64,000 bases of DNA from Absidia repens (taxonomy: Eukaryota; Mucoromycota; Mucoromycetes; Mucorales; Cunninghamellaceae). Shown in pieces: positions 1 to 13,870 of the stretch; position 1 is the stretch's first letter, and each line of letters opens with the position of its first letter. Below the pieces are notes generated by a model that had not been told where the DNA came from, did no database searches, and saw only the letters and a list, made by a program, of their open reading frames with translations. The stretch is from positions 310,001 through 374,000 of the forward strand of contig MCGE01000008.1 of assembly GCA_002105175.1 (NCBI GenBank), written 5' to 3'. The translations under genes were made by a program, and so were the position numbers.

Positions 1-1332
1 TAAAACAGTTGTCGGAATTACTGAAGACTCTGACTTTGCTGGATCCAAATTTGGTGATGGGTGGTGGTGGTGATCAAGAACATGGAAATAGATCTCAATA
101 TGGACAAAGTCAAGCAAGCATTACTGTAAGTACATATATATATTAGATGGTAACTTCGACTGTATCTAATTGTATTATTTATATTTTTTAGAGTGAATTT
201 ACCTTTATTCCCTATGACCCCCGTGGATATTTCCGTCTTCTTATGAATATATGTATTAATTATGATGCCGATGTTATCCCTCATTCAGAACGTGCAAAAA
301 CTAGCGTTTTATCTCAGCAGTCGGATGATCTTTTACGTGAATGTTGGCGAACCTGGCGCTTGTCGGCACCATTTCGATCTGTACTTTATATGGAACTTAT
401 CAAACAGCGATTCGATCAAGGCAAATTCAATATTGATGATATCAGGGATGCCATTCGGACTTTGGACAAGGCTTTAAAGGAAAATGACATCCATGATTGG
501 ACAAGGGCGGACTACGCAAGGTTGATCTGGATCTACGAAGATTTGGAGCGCACATTTATAAAAGAATTGGGAACAGGACTATCGGAATACTGGAAAATCA
601 GGTACATCATTGATATATATATGTATAATTCTTCCAGATATTAATCTTACCAATTTTCGTCTTATCATTACAATAGCCCCGAGTGGATTCTGGATATTGT
701 GGCAATGCTAGATAGAATACACGATGATCCAGTTTATTTACATACTCACCCCAACCCCTCAACTCAATATCAAAGTCTGGTAGAAATTGTAGAAGTAAGT
801 CGAGACAGCAACAATAGATGAACCAACTGGTACTAATGAGCTTTTTCTTTCTTTCTCTTTTTTTTCTCTCTTTTTTTTTTTTTTTTGCAGGGCGCCGCCG
901 TAGAAAGATGGAGAAGTCTTGAAAATGCTTGTGTTAAGGGTGATGATGATCTCGGCAACTTACTGACGTTGGCTGACAAATTGATCAAGGAATTGGTATC
1001 GCTATCGACAAAAAAATTCAAGACTTCTATAAAAGGGTAATGCTTTTTTTTTTTTTGGGAAACAAATCTTTAAAACTGACTTTTTGTCCCTTTGCCTTTC
1101 ATCACAGGGTTTTATCGATACCTGGGATTGTCATGACTATTCAAATGCCGTTTTTTGCTTTGGAAATTGAAAACTGGGCATATTTACCTTCTGCCCAAAA
1201 TGCACCCATCGAAGTCACCTTCAATCTATATCATAAAGTCCTCAGCTTAAAACGTCTCTATGATCAATATGGTCCTCAGTAAGTGATCAAAAAAAAAAAA
1301 AAAAAAAAAAGACACGACATTTATTCATACAT

Positions 1333-1383
<51 letters not shown>

Positions 1384-1961
1384 ACTTGTTCGTTTAGACA
1401 AAAAGCAGCTCTATTCAAAGTGGAATCATGGTTTTTATCTCATGTCCGACGATGGCTGAAAACGACCGACGCTGCTACTCCTGAATGGGTCGAAAATGCT
1501 ATCAAGCAAGATGATGTAAGTAAAAAGCAACAATAATGAAACAAAACTACGTATCTGATCCTTATCGTTTGTTTATAGTTCAAGCCAACAAACAACATTA
1601 CAGTACATTCATCATCAATTGTGGATCTCTTCAGTTTATTCCATCAAGCTGTTGATTTTGTCCAAAAATTGCAATGGCCTAATGAATATCAACGATGCCG
1701 ATTTATGACTGCTCTTGCCAAGGTAGTTAGCGTAGCCCTGACGAAATATACCTCTGCCGTGGAAGAAATGATTGCTGAAGATATTTACCCATTATCGATA
1801 AATGATCGTGACACTTCTGGTTCTCATTCTTTTTTGAACAAGGCGAAGCTGCAACTTACTGGGAACCGATCATCCATACGTCCAGATATTGTACCAGATG
1901 ATTTTACACTCGAAGTAAGTTTAAGGAGCTATGGTGATTCACACCACGATGAACGCTCACA

Positions 1962-1997
<36 letters not shown>

Positions 1998-3555
1998 CAA
2001 GCTGTGTGTCAAGATCAATGATATCGAGGCGGCAAGATCACGGTTGGATCGATTATACCAGATGATAGATGTGGATGAAATCGTCGAATACTTTCGTGAA
2101 TTTGGTGAAACAACAATTGAAAAAGATGAACAAGTCAACTTCCTTTACTCGATCAAGGTGGTGCGCGCAGAGAACCTACAACCTTTGGACAGCAATGGAC
2201 TGAGCGACCCTTACGTTATTTTTGAAATCGATGGCGCGCAAGTTTGTCGGACATGCACAGTCTACGAAACTTTGAATCCTCGGTGGGACCAAACTTTTGA
2301 TTTGTGTCTTGGTAACGAAACGGTTAGTGTTTTGGGTGTGGTGTATGATGAAGATTTGCTGACCTCTCATGATGAATGTGGCGCTGCCTGGTTCAAGCTT
2401 TCCCCTGAATACTTTAATGACTATCAGTCTCATGACCTGGTTCTCGATCTCCATCCTCAAGGAAAATTGTTATTGCGTGTCACAATGGAAGGCGAAAAAG
2501 ATGACATTCAATTCTGGTTTGGCAAGGCTTTCCGAACTTTGAAAAGAGCCGAAAATGATGCAACTGGTCTTATCGTGGATAGGGTAAAAAGAGAAAAGGA
2601 GAAAAGGAAAAAAAAAAGAGATCATTTTTTTTAACTTGTTACTTTCTCATTCATGAAGATGGGTAGATACATAAGACATTGTCTATCAAGAAAAGTATTG
2701 GACAAGCTATTGGGCCGTGATCGAAGCTTTTTCTCATCCTTCAGCAGAAACCACCAACAAGTGAAACCTGAATTACAAGACTGCGAAAATGCCATTGTAC
2801 CTTTACTCGACTATCTTGAACGCAATCTGAAACTCTTGAACGATCATCTCTCCGAGGCAAACATGCATGTCCTTATTCTGAAGATATGGAAGGACATCTT
2901 ATCGACTCTTGAGGGCATCTTGCTTCCACCTCTATCTGAACACCACTCCGATATGAAACCTTTAGACGATTATGAATTCCATATTGTATACCAATGGCTT
3001 GAAATTCTCAAGGTTCTATTCAATGGCGGTGAAGACGGTGATGCGGTACCCCTGGAAAAACTGGAAAACTCTTGGTACCATTCCCTTCTAGCAATCAACG
3101 TGGCTTACAACTTGGAAACCGAAAAGCTAATGGAAATCTATCATGTGGCGGTCAATAATCAAGCGAAACTCAAGCAACGGGGTGGCAGAAAGGCAGATCG
3201 TAGCAAGTCCGTATACCACTCCAAAAATACCGCCAGGAAAAGAAAAGCTCCCAACAAAAATATTTCAACAACAACAACTACAGCAACAGCGGCATCTATC
3301 GAATTACCTAGTGACGATGTCGTTCTACGAATTTTACGAATGCGATCCGGTAAACATGTCAAGGAATTCTTACGCGGTGAATTCGAAAGGCGTAACCATC
3401 CTCCTCCACCAGCTCCTCCGCCTCACGCAGTGACAACTGATGTTGGTTTGGTTGATGAAACTCCCCAGCTCCCCCCTCTTCCTTCTCTTCCCCTACAATC
3501 ATCATCATCATCTTTTTCATCTCCTCCACCACCTGTCCCTGAACATTATGTATAA
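1..3555 (+). CDS. Munc13/Ync13-like C2 and MHD domain protein (3' part)
   Basis: The gene enters the window already in frame (lysine codon at 3-5) and stops at 3553-3555. GT-AG introns begin near 127, 601, 794, 1037, 1279, 1515, 1914 and 2584. The spliced protein has an N-terminal helical part, a segment starting DLFSLFHQAVDFVQKLQ that fits MHD1, then a C2 domain (about 2140-2480: LYSIKVVRAENLQPLD, NGLSDPYVIFEIDG, TLNPRWDQTFDL) with acidic calcium-site-like residues. A helical MHD2-like region and a proline-rich tail (PPPPAPPPH) follow. The order MHD1-C2-MHD2 is that of fungal Munc13/UNC-13 relatives such as fission yeast Ync13, which act in vesicle priming and exo/endocytosis at sites of growth. 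The family call rests on the C2 domain and the domain order. The role is inferred. The intron ending near 1396 carries a 47-base T run. Confidence 0.8.
1335..1381. repeat. 47-base poly-T run inside an intron
   Basis: An uninterrupted T run lies between the donor at about 1279 and the acceptor at about 1397 of the Munc13-like gene. A 20-base A run sits just upstream in the same intron. It is the longest of many A/T homopolymers in this window, most of them in introns and gene flanks. Its length is also where an assembly is least reliable. Confidence 0.9.
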
Positions 3556-6154
3556 TCTATACCCTCTTCACAGTAATAAAGATTTATCCAAACATACCAT
3601 TCCTCTTCTTCATTATTATTTGTCCCCCGTGTTGCGTATTCGGTCTTTTTTTTTTTTTTTTTTTTTTTTACTGACAAAGTTTATTTGGTTGTTTTCAACT
3701 TCTTTCCACTTGGATCATCTAGGACTGTTTGGAAATATTAGGTGGACCCTTGGCATGCATACAAACAATAATTAACCCATTTATTAGCTACCCTCTTCCA
3801 TTATATATAGTATTAATCATAATAATCCCCTTCACCTCATTATAGTATTAGTTATAGCTCCCCCGTTTTTCTACTTCTACCGGGTACTTCAGTCAATAAA
3901 CAGAATGGTTATTTTGCATAAGTTGAAGTATAATTGTGTGTGACTTAGTTGTGGTTTATATTTATATTGACTTGGAAAGTTGGCGAGATTTTGTAGTAGA
4001 ACTCTTAATGCCTAGTTACTGGATAGGCTACTCTTGAGGTGTTTATTAGAAGAATGGAGTGTAAATGGGGTCTTTTTTCATACAAAGTGACTTGATGCCG
4101 CCAACTAGTCGCTGGCGTTCTAGTGAAGGATGTAGTCTATGCAGTAAATTCAGCAGTTGTTTAATATAACGCCCACAAAATAACCATAATAGTCATCTTT
4201 CTCATTATATAATGGATTAGAGGGTGAGTAATAAAACGGACATATTTTATTTGAAGGAATATGGCACATACTAAACTAAGAGCCTAGTGTTATTGTAACA
4301 AAGGATCTAATTGAGGTAGCATAAGTGAAATTATTAGGATCTCTGCAGACCAGCCAGCTTTAGTGTAAAAGTACAACTAAAAAATAAGAGCTATTCTACT
4401 GTGCAAGGAATGAGAAAACTAAAGGGATGTACTCATTGAAAAACAACAAAAATCAACATTAATCAAATGCGGGTCAGGGTAGTATAAAAAGGATCTATTG
4501 CGCAAGACATGAGAGAGATTTACAGGTCGTTTTTCATTGAAGTAGTTAAAAAAGAGACATATTTATTCAGATATATATAAATAAACTGCGGACAAACTAA
4601 CACCAAACCATGCTACTGAAGGCTCCAAGAAGCCAACTGACGGTAGTCCAAAATCCTAGATCAAAAAATGAAAGGGGTTCCCCATGCATCTTGTAATCCC
4701 TGAGCAGAGACCCCTTCTAAACTAGTTCTGATACTAATCTAAGACCAACATAACCTCAAAGAAGTTGAATGATGAAGGAAAAAAAAAAAGAAGAAAAAAA
4801 AAATAAAGAAAAAAAAAAGAAAAAAATTAGGAGTAAACAATAAATTTCACGTGGGCGGATTTTGAAATATCTTCTGTGTCGGTTTTTCTTTGATTGAGAT
4901 ATCCTTACACCGTAAATCCTAGCTTTCCTTTTTTTTTTTTTTTTTTTTTTTTTTTGTGGTTGCAACCAGCAACATAATACAGTATCGTCCATAGTGGTAA
5001 CTTTATTTTACTGCAATTTACTTCACGCAACATCTTCAACATGGTGGCTTCACTTCTCGTGGCAGCAGCTGACGCCATTCAATAGCGGAGATATGGTCAA
5101 GATAGCTTCCCCTTAAACTAACCAACGCCATTCATCCGGTTATACAATAACTCTCTTCATACGGCGCCGGTTAGCATTATACGCTGTCAGCGACACGATG
5201 AATTTGGAGTCGACATGGAGCAAATAATTAGTTTTATCTCCTTCACTGTAAATAGTTTGCCATTCGCCGTAAAATAGCTTATCCCTTTACATAATTTACC
5301 TTATATTTATTCTACAATAAGACACCCCTCTCCTCACTACGTCCAAACGTCACATAGTACCCACATTTCATAGCCGTTCATCACACACTCTACACCCACC
5401 GCATAATCATCTCGTTTTTCTAGCGTTAGCCGGCATAATTTATATTTATACTGAATAATATATGTTCATTTTCTGATTATTGTTTCTCTCTACACTTAAT
5501 TATCATATCAAATGGGTATATATACGTGTGAGAAATAATAAATAAAACAAAGACGCTTAGGTGTGTGTGTATCTGCACAAAAAAAAAAAAAATGTTGAGC
5601 ATTAGACGATATCGCCCAGCCATCATGTACAACTCTCTGCCTGAGGAATATACTATGAGTGGATGTGCGATAGAAACAGGCATGTGCGTGTGTGACCCCT
5701 TCATCATCTATTGAATATTTTCTTTATCGCTTCTGTTATTTTATATTAAATGCCTCTACCCTAGAAAATGTACTTCAATCAACTTGATTGACGTTCTGTC
5801 CATTGACCAAATATCAAATAGGGCCCATACAGATACCATCATATCTGTTCTATTATTTCAATTCAAGTCTTCACTTATAGTATTCCGTCAAACCATCCTT
5901 TTAATCCTTATATCACTCCTATTCAGCCCCATTGTCATTGCCAATTTTTCAAGTATTAATAAATCTGAGTGTGCAAAATTTCAACGAAGTGTAAGGGCGT
6001 TTATTTTTTTTTTATTTTTTTTTTTTATAAAAAAGTAACATATAATAATAAACAATAACTATCTATATACCTAAAGGTAAATTATCTAATCTAAAATTGC
6101 AAATATAAAAGTCTAATCTGATATGTCGCCAGTAAGAGGGAATCATCACGTCCA
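3556..6154. other. intergenic region between convergent genes
   Basis: This gap of 2.6 kb separates the 3' ends of the Munc13-like gene and HUT1. Most of it (about 3960-5480) is a copy of the dispersed repeat described separately. The first 400 bases hold T-rich 3' UTR-like sequence. The last 600 bases are AT-rich, with one 84-codon frame at 5784-6038 that starts hydrophobic and ends in a T run. I do not call that frame a gene. Confidence 0.6.
3960..5480 (+). repeat. dispersed repeat family, copy 1
   Basis: This is a diverged copy of the repeat also seen near 34.3, 47.0 and 60 kb (the last inverted). The best-conserved core is at 4600-4740, with the string CCCCATGCATCTTGTAATCC followed by TCTAAACTAGT. 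An A-rich stretch at 4780-4830 and the conserved CACGTGGGCGG motif near 4850 come next. Upstream, similarity to the other copies continues through blocks such as TATTTTATTTGAAGGAATAT near 4240. Ends are approximate because the copies are aligned by eye. It is non-coding: no long frame is shared between copies. Confidence 0.75.
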
Positions 6155-7236
6155 TTAGCTGCTTTTAATTTTCTTGATGTAGGCTTCTAATCCAATAGCT
6201 TTTAATAAATAGTGAATAAAAAAAATTTGAAATATTAATAAAAAAGTATGGGGATCAGTATAATTTTTTGATATAAAGTATCTATGAATCCTCTCTCTAA
6301 GAGATATAGTTTACCTGAAAAGACAAGAGCAACCCCTGACCATTGACCTACACTAAGGACATGGTTGAACCAAAAGACACTGAGAAGCATGGTGAATAAC
6401 TTGCGAGTGACAGTAACAGTAACCAGGCGAAGACTTCCATAATGTTGAAGGGTATAAAAAATGAAGCATTGGCCGATAGCACCACACAGTCCAAAGAGCA
6501 AGATATCCCGAATAACCGCCGGATGAGTTGAGCAAAACAGGATAGCTTGTTGTAATTCATCGTTGTAAGGATGGAGCACAAGGTAACTAGCAGAGAAGAG
6601 AGAACCAATAGCGTTCATATAAAACATCATGTGTTGGCCACTAACAATAGATGAGTAGGTATGGAAGATTTGATCCTGCGTAGCATTTGTCAAGCCGTCG
6701 ATCGCCAAGTTGGTGCAAAGTAGAAAGAGACCCCACATAGAGTTGGTTGCCGCGGCCTTTTTGTTGGAGGAATCGACATTATGATAAAGCATAAACAAAG
6801 AGACACCAGCTGTTACCAAAGCAACACAAATGTATTTATGCAGAGGGAAGCGACGTCGATAGACTAATACATTCATAAACATAACAGGCACCAATTTGCA
6901 GGATTTGCCCAAGATCATGGTAGGATAGTCAATGTGTTTGAGAGACGCATAGCCAAAAGGTGAACCAATACAGTTGAAGAACGCCACTTGTGCATATTTC
7001 AAATAAAGACCTTGGGGTGTTGATTTCAAGTTGATTCGCCGTCCTGTTGCTTTCACATATAAAAAGGCCACCAGTGCTGCAATAAGTGATTGGACTAGAT
7101 TGAGAACGATGAAGAACTTGAATTTCTTAGGTGTGCCTTGATCACCATAGGGAGTGGTGCTGACCCGTTCTTGTACAACGCCCCATGTCAAGAAACAGGT
7201 ATAAATGCCTAGAACACAAAAGGCAAATCGAAACAT
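6155..7236 (-). CDS. HUT1: UDP-galactose/UDP-glucose transporter homologue (SLC35B1/HUT1 family)
   Basis: Two exons, 7236-6315 and 6198-6155, joined by a 116-nt GT-AG intron, give 321 residues. The protein begins MFRFAFCVLGIYTCFLTWGV, followed by the family signature VQERV, and has about ten hydrophobic segments (for example FFIVLNLVQSLIAALVAFLY and GLCGAIGQCFIFYTLQHYGS). The short second exon supplies a typical lysine-rich tail, GLEAYIKKIKSS, which suits ER retention. Members of the UAA/SLC35B family sit in the ER membrane and exchange nucleotide sugars or ATP/ADP. Substrate cannot be told from sequence. An unspliced reading would run on to FIDTLYQKIILIPILFY and lose the conserved tail, so the splice is preferred. 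Confidence 0.9.
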
Positions 7237-7398
7237 GATGGATAAGACAGAAGGAAAAGAAGAAGGAGAAGGGCTAAAAGAAAAAAAAAAGTGTCAGAGA
7301 TTCATTGGCCAGCTCCCATTTTTGGCCTTTAGGCACGGAGTTTTATGACATTATTGGTCGGATTTTTTTTTTTTTTTCGATTAAATCCTTTTCACAAA

Positions 7399-10300
7399 AT
7401 GGCTTCCGGTGGCAGACAAAGCTCAAGTTATAGTGAAGAGCTTTTCGAATTTGTTGACTATACTTCAGTTTCAAATTTCGAACGTCTGGTCACTGCTATT
7501 GAAGAAGTGCTGCTATCATGGGGAGTCAAGGACAATTCCTACGGTGTGTTTTCGGACGACATGCTCTCTATGGTCAACGATTCGGTGACAACAACTGCCC
7601 CTTTTGAATTTACTAGAAAAGAATCACTTTCTGTTGGAACGGAAACATATAAACTGGCTTATCACTGCCATCCGTACGCTACAACCCTTCAAACAGCGCC
7701 TTCTACACAGCCTCTGGTATTGGAGAACTATTATCAATGCGAACCTCCTCTTAGCTCTGCTGAAACAACCAAAACCTTTCATCCTCTTCATCGTTGGACC
7801 GGTCTGGGTCGATTTTTTATTCTTGCCCCTGTGTCTGATTCAATCAAGTCAAAGCTGTTTGCATCTTCTAGGGTCAGCGTGGATATTCATCAAGCCAAAC
7901 TTTTATTGTCAGCAAGTGCGATCGCCTTCAACAACGTCCGCTGCCCCGTCCCGGTATTTATCTCTGTTGGCCAAGCTCGCTATGATAGCTACACTGGGTA
8001 TATGCTAAACCATAATGGAGAAATGGATTTGGAAGTGCGCTTCAACTCAACGGTGATATCATCCCCTCCAATGCATTGTCATATGAACGGTTTTCAAGAA
8101 CTATTCCTTCAGAATTTGAATACCAATCGCTTCGACAACGGTAAGAAAACCAAAATACACAATAAGTAAAACGTACTAAATGTCTTGCTCCTTTTTTATT
8201 CAAATAGGTTTTCCACCACTATCATCAATCGAAAAACATAGCATATTGAAAGGGGCCGTGTTTACTTACAATCTGAAAAACTGGTTTAACGAACATTGGA
8301 AACAGTGGGATGATGATGAAAGCAAAGATAGCAACAATGCCGATGATCGAAAAAAGTATGACAATGACGTTGATGATGAAGATGACGACGATGATGACAA
8401 TTATGGACCGTCAATCACAAGGGCAAGGACAGCGCACTTGAACAGCTATGCCAACAGGGTACTTCGATCAGACGACGACTCCAACAAAGAATCTCATACA
8501 GCTCCTTTACCATCTCTACCATTTGGGTCTTACAACGATCCGTTACGAACAATGACACTTGGGGCGGTATTTCCACTCAGTATAAACACAGCAAATCGTT
8601 ACACGGATGATGCGATACACAGCAATATGGATGCACTCACAGCCGATTTTTGGGAACTCACTCGAGAATTTGCACCATCTTCACAACAGAGAGCCTTTTT
8701 ATCAACATTATTGGACAGGGCAATATCATCCTGGGTGAAGGATCCATCGAACCGTGATTATTTGGCACCTTATGACTCGAACAACAACAATAACAACAAC
8801 ACAAGTGGAGACGACTCATCGGAACGGGGAAATTCGACGGGGCTTATGCGGAATCTGTTACATGCAATGAGCCATAATCGGGGCGGACCAATGACACAAC
8901 AAGGGAATCAAGTGGCTGTCGTCAAATCAGATCAGGTGGAAATAATTATGGACGCAGTTTTCAAATCAAATTCACAACACAACAACAATGGCAGCAGCAA
9001 CGATCAGATCAAATTACGGAAAGTGAATGAAGACCTGTCAATTTTTACACCTTCGGCTCTTGGGTTAAGGCTGAAGCATGGTGCATCGGTGCCATACAAA
9101 TCACTTCTATGGAATTTGGTCGTTTATGAACTTGACGCGCTACAGGAAATGAGCAAGGGTGGATACGGAGCTTCTGCATCATCAACAACAGCATCCTCAG
9201 CATCTTCGTATATGGGCTTTTTGCGGATTTTATGGGTTGAAATTATACGGCAAATTCGGTGGCACTGGGAGAATCTGATACCCATTCCAAATGTCAATCC
9301 TTATATGTATCGACCATCGAAGAATCAAGACGACCCGAACACATCGGAGCAAGATTCAAACGACACAAGTACTCTTGGAATTGATCTTAGCTACAATATA
9401 GTAAGTGAAAAAATAGAGCGAGATAGAGAGAAGGGAAGGAGGTGGAGGTGGAGGAGGAGTGGATGGAGAAAACAAAAAATATTTAACAATGCTCTTTAAT
9501 TCATTTATTTGCTTAGTTGCACCAAAAACTGACCATGATTAACTGCTGTATTCACCAAAGCATGAATGACATATCTAGTCATGGAAATATCTCACCGCCA
9601 ATGGCCCCGAATCGCAAAAACGTCGCATCACTGTTTGATGATATTCAGAATACTAAGATGGATGTCAAATCAGAAAACAACCACAACAACAGCACAGACA
9701 GTTTCAATGACTCTCTGGAGAAATTGACGGATTTGGATTCTCTCATACCAAATAATGCAAAGGTATTGTTAAAAAAAAAAAAAAAAAAAAAAAAACTCGA
9801 ACAGTATAGATTGGTGAAAAATGATCAATACTCACATTGGTATGATTTGTAGGTCGAGCAATCAATGCGTTCTGGCGTGGACTCCGATATCAGCGAAGGT
9901 GAACTCTTTTTTGATTCTGTGGACGATCTCGAAAGCAAGATACCAACAACTGGCCCATCGACAGAATTGGAACAACAGGTGCAAGAAACGGATGCAACAA
10001 CAGACAATCAACATTCCAAAAAGAAACATCGAACGTCTGCTTCATCATGCTCGTCTTTCATATCAGATGTATCCGAATTGGCCCATCCAGCATCGATGCA
10101 GGAATCTTTTGTTAGGCTCAATTATTCAACAAGCGCGGAATCAGATCCTTGTCAACATGTCCCAAGTCAGTTTACGGATATCCAAGATTGGTCCTCTGGA
10201 ATGAACAAGTCATCTGAAATTCAAGATCCGGATGCTTTTGAAGGAAGAAGCCATCAACATGAAACCATCAAGCTCATGAAAACTAAAAACCCATTATGGG

Positions 10301-11725
10301 TGCCGATCACACAGGTAACAAGAAAAGAAAATATTAAATAGGGGTAGAAATACGGTCTTGACATTAACCTTTGATTTATGCGGATGAGGTGTTAGAATCC
10401 AGGATTTATGACTGAAGATATGATACAACAACAGGCTGATGTATTTGAAAGTTTGGGTACCTCCGATGACGCCGCTCAACTCCGTGCAAAGTTACAGTCT
10501 GCTCAACTTTATTCTGGTAGGATTATGGTTATTCAAGTGGGATGCATAGTGCGCAACTAATATTGTATTTCTTTTGAACCTTTTGTAGATATGCAAGCAT
10601 TCAAGGCTGCCAATCCACATGCAGTGCTAGAAGATTTCGTTAGGTGGCACTCTCCCAAAGACTGGATCGAAAACAGTGATAGGCAATCGCCTGGGTGCCT
10701 CAGCGCAAGAATGTCAGAACCTACTAACATATGGCAAGAATTATGGAAGGTAAATTATTATCATGGTGAGTGATCAATCACGTTTACGCTAAATTTTTTT
10801 TTTTTTTTTTTTTTTAGTGCTCACGTAGGGTTCCTGTCTCACGCCAACGCTCACTATTTAATCTTACAGCTGAAGGGGAAAAGGCATTACATTATCTTGA
10901 ATGTTTATCGGTCCATGACATATTCTCACTGTATGTGCTATTCATTATTCAGTATTCCCAGTCACTTAAAGACTCACATGTTTTCATTCTTTGTCTTTGT
11001 AGACTATTGCCGACGATGGGATTGATCATGTATGATACCTTGGTTAGTCAGCCTGTTGTAAAATACATTCGCCCTGTGACTTCCGGTATCAACAAATTGG
11101 CCAATGAACTTATTGATTACCCCTGGGATGCGCTACGGTAAAAAAAGGATAACCTCACATTGCATAACAGTTGCCCGAACGGACTAATTGATATGCATTT
11201 ATATTCATAGAAACGGTACTTGCAGCTTTGGCAGCATTATTACTAGAGTCAAGCAGGAAGAATCCTTGATGTGCAATGCTATCTCCCTTCTTCGAAAAGT
11301 AAGTAGACATATTCTGTGAACAAAATTTTATAATGCCGAAACTAACTTGTTACGCTAGTTCCCAAAACAATATGACCTTGTGGAACGACTTCTCAATGAT
11401 TCTCGAACACGAATAAAGGAAGGTGATGAACGGACAGCTGTCTTCAACTTATACAAGAACGAATGTAAGTATTCCATATTTTTATTTATTTAAAAAACAA
11501 AAAAACGAACCAACGATGCCCTGATAACTATGTAAGACTAATATGTACGGTTGTTTCACACTGGTAGATGGTATGATATCGAAACCTTCCTACAAGGAAT
11601 ATGTGTTTTATATGAACAATTCCCTTAGTATAGATCACCCCTTACCGTACCGACAGTATGTTTTATTAAAAGATGATGAATTGCGTCTATGGGATATGCA
11701 TAGTACTGATGGTCGTTATCGTTGA
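7399..11725 (+). CDS. RAB3GAP1: Rab3 GTPase-activating protein catalytic subunit
   Basis: At least eleven exons. Introns start near 8141, 9401, 9764, 10315, 10516, 10750, 10931, 11139, 11299 and 11465. The product is roughly 1.1-1.2 thousand residues. The start chosen is the ATG at 7399, after a T run. It gives MASGGRQSSSYSEELFEFVD, matching the acidic FE(I/F)xD(Y/F)T start of the family. The diagnostic C-terminal Rab3GAP catalytic domain is spread over exons: PLWVPITQ, then PGFMTEDMIQQQADVFESLG, SDMQAFKAANPHAVLEDFVR, WHSPKDWIE and LSARMSEPTNIWQELWK. The ending RQYVLLKDDELRL also fits. With a regulatory partner it acts on Rab3 and as exchange factor for Rab18 in animals; in fungi it probably serves Rab18-like or autophagy functions. 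Low-complexity Asp/Asn-rich linkers sit at 8320-8400 and 8775-8810. Confidence 0.92.
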
Positions 11726-11896
11726 AATAAAGGTAATAGGCAAAAAAAGAAAAAGGAAAATAGAGAAACACGATGTGGCCCCACTAACTGTTTCTCTGTT
11801 TTTCAAATTTTTTTCTTTTTTTTTTGTCAATATTTTCTAGATTTATCGGTTTTCCTATTTTCCTCATCTTCTTATTTTATTTTATGATTGATTGAC

Positions 11897-12427
11897 ATGT
11901 GGAGAAAAGAACAGCATTTTGAGAAAACAGGCGGCGCCGATACAACAAATAGCATGTTTTTCCTTGGAGCCAAAATTTGCGGTGCTAATTCTCGATGGAT
12001 TGACAATACTTCGGCAGGGAAATATATGGGTTGTAATGAAAGGACATCAACTATATACAAAGGACAAGAATTTGACATTTTTGGACATGATAATGTAGTA
12101 CAAACAACGGACGATGATGGTCAGTACCAATGCTTTTCTGGCAATACAGCAGCAAACGACAACAGATTACTCAACTTACAAATGACTGCGACTCTTCCTA
12201 CAGTAAACAACAAAGCATGCGGATCTCTTGGGACGGAAAATAGATCAAATAGGCATCGAATCAATAATGGATGGAGTATCTCTTTGGACAGTGATGGATT
12301 TGGATCAACAAGGTCAGGTGCGAATTTTTACTGGCATACTAGCACAACTGGCTTGACCATGGATTTATTTAAGACAGCGGTTGATAATGACGATTGCTTC
12401 TGTACACAAAATTATATCTACTTCTGA
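11897..12427 (+). CDS. hypothetical protein, 176 codons, unrecognised
   Basis: An uninterrupted frame runs from the ATG at 11897 to a TGA at 12427. It is just downstream of the Rab3GAP gene and upstream of DPM1. It is polar, rich in Asn, Asp, Thr and Gly, and has seven cysteines (for example GAKICGANSRW, KYMGCNERT, NDDCFCTQN). No signal peptide, membrane segment or family motif is visible. An open frame this long is unusual for an AT-rich spacer, which favours real coding. A possible 3' UTR intron of the preceding gene (GTAATAGG at 11735 to TTTTCTAG at 11840) hints that the transcript could continue through it. It could also be the 3' exon of an alternative transcript. Confidence 0.4.
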   Translation: MWRKEQHFEKTGGADTTNSMFFLGAKICGANSRWIDNTSAGKYMGCNERTSTIYKGQEFDIFGHDNVVQTTDDDGQYQCFSGNTAANDNRLLNLQMTATLPTVNNKACGSLGTENRSNRHRINNGWSISLDSDGFGSTRSGANFYWHTSTTGLTMDLFKTAVDNDDCFCTQNYIYF

Positions 12428-12548
12428 TGTTATCCTTTCCTCCTTTCCCCTTTATTTCACTTAGATAGTATCCTCATTATATATTATTATCTTTACCTTC
12501 AATTAAATAATCTTTGATTCGGTCTTTGTCAAGAATGCATCATTCTAA

Positions 12549-13870
<1,322 letters not shown>

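Noticed and set aside
5784..6038. 84-codon frame with a hydrophobic start, like a secreted protein
   Set aside because: It ends in a T-run translation (FFLFFFFIKK). A donor-like GTAAGG near 5990 has no acceptor leading to a sensible exon.
7345..7398. earlier start for the Rab3GAP gene
   Set aside because: It would place a T-run-encoded poly-Phe in front of the conserved MASGG..FEFVDYT start.
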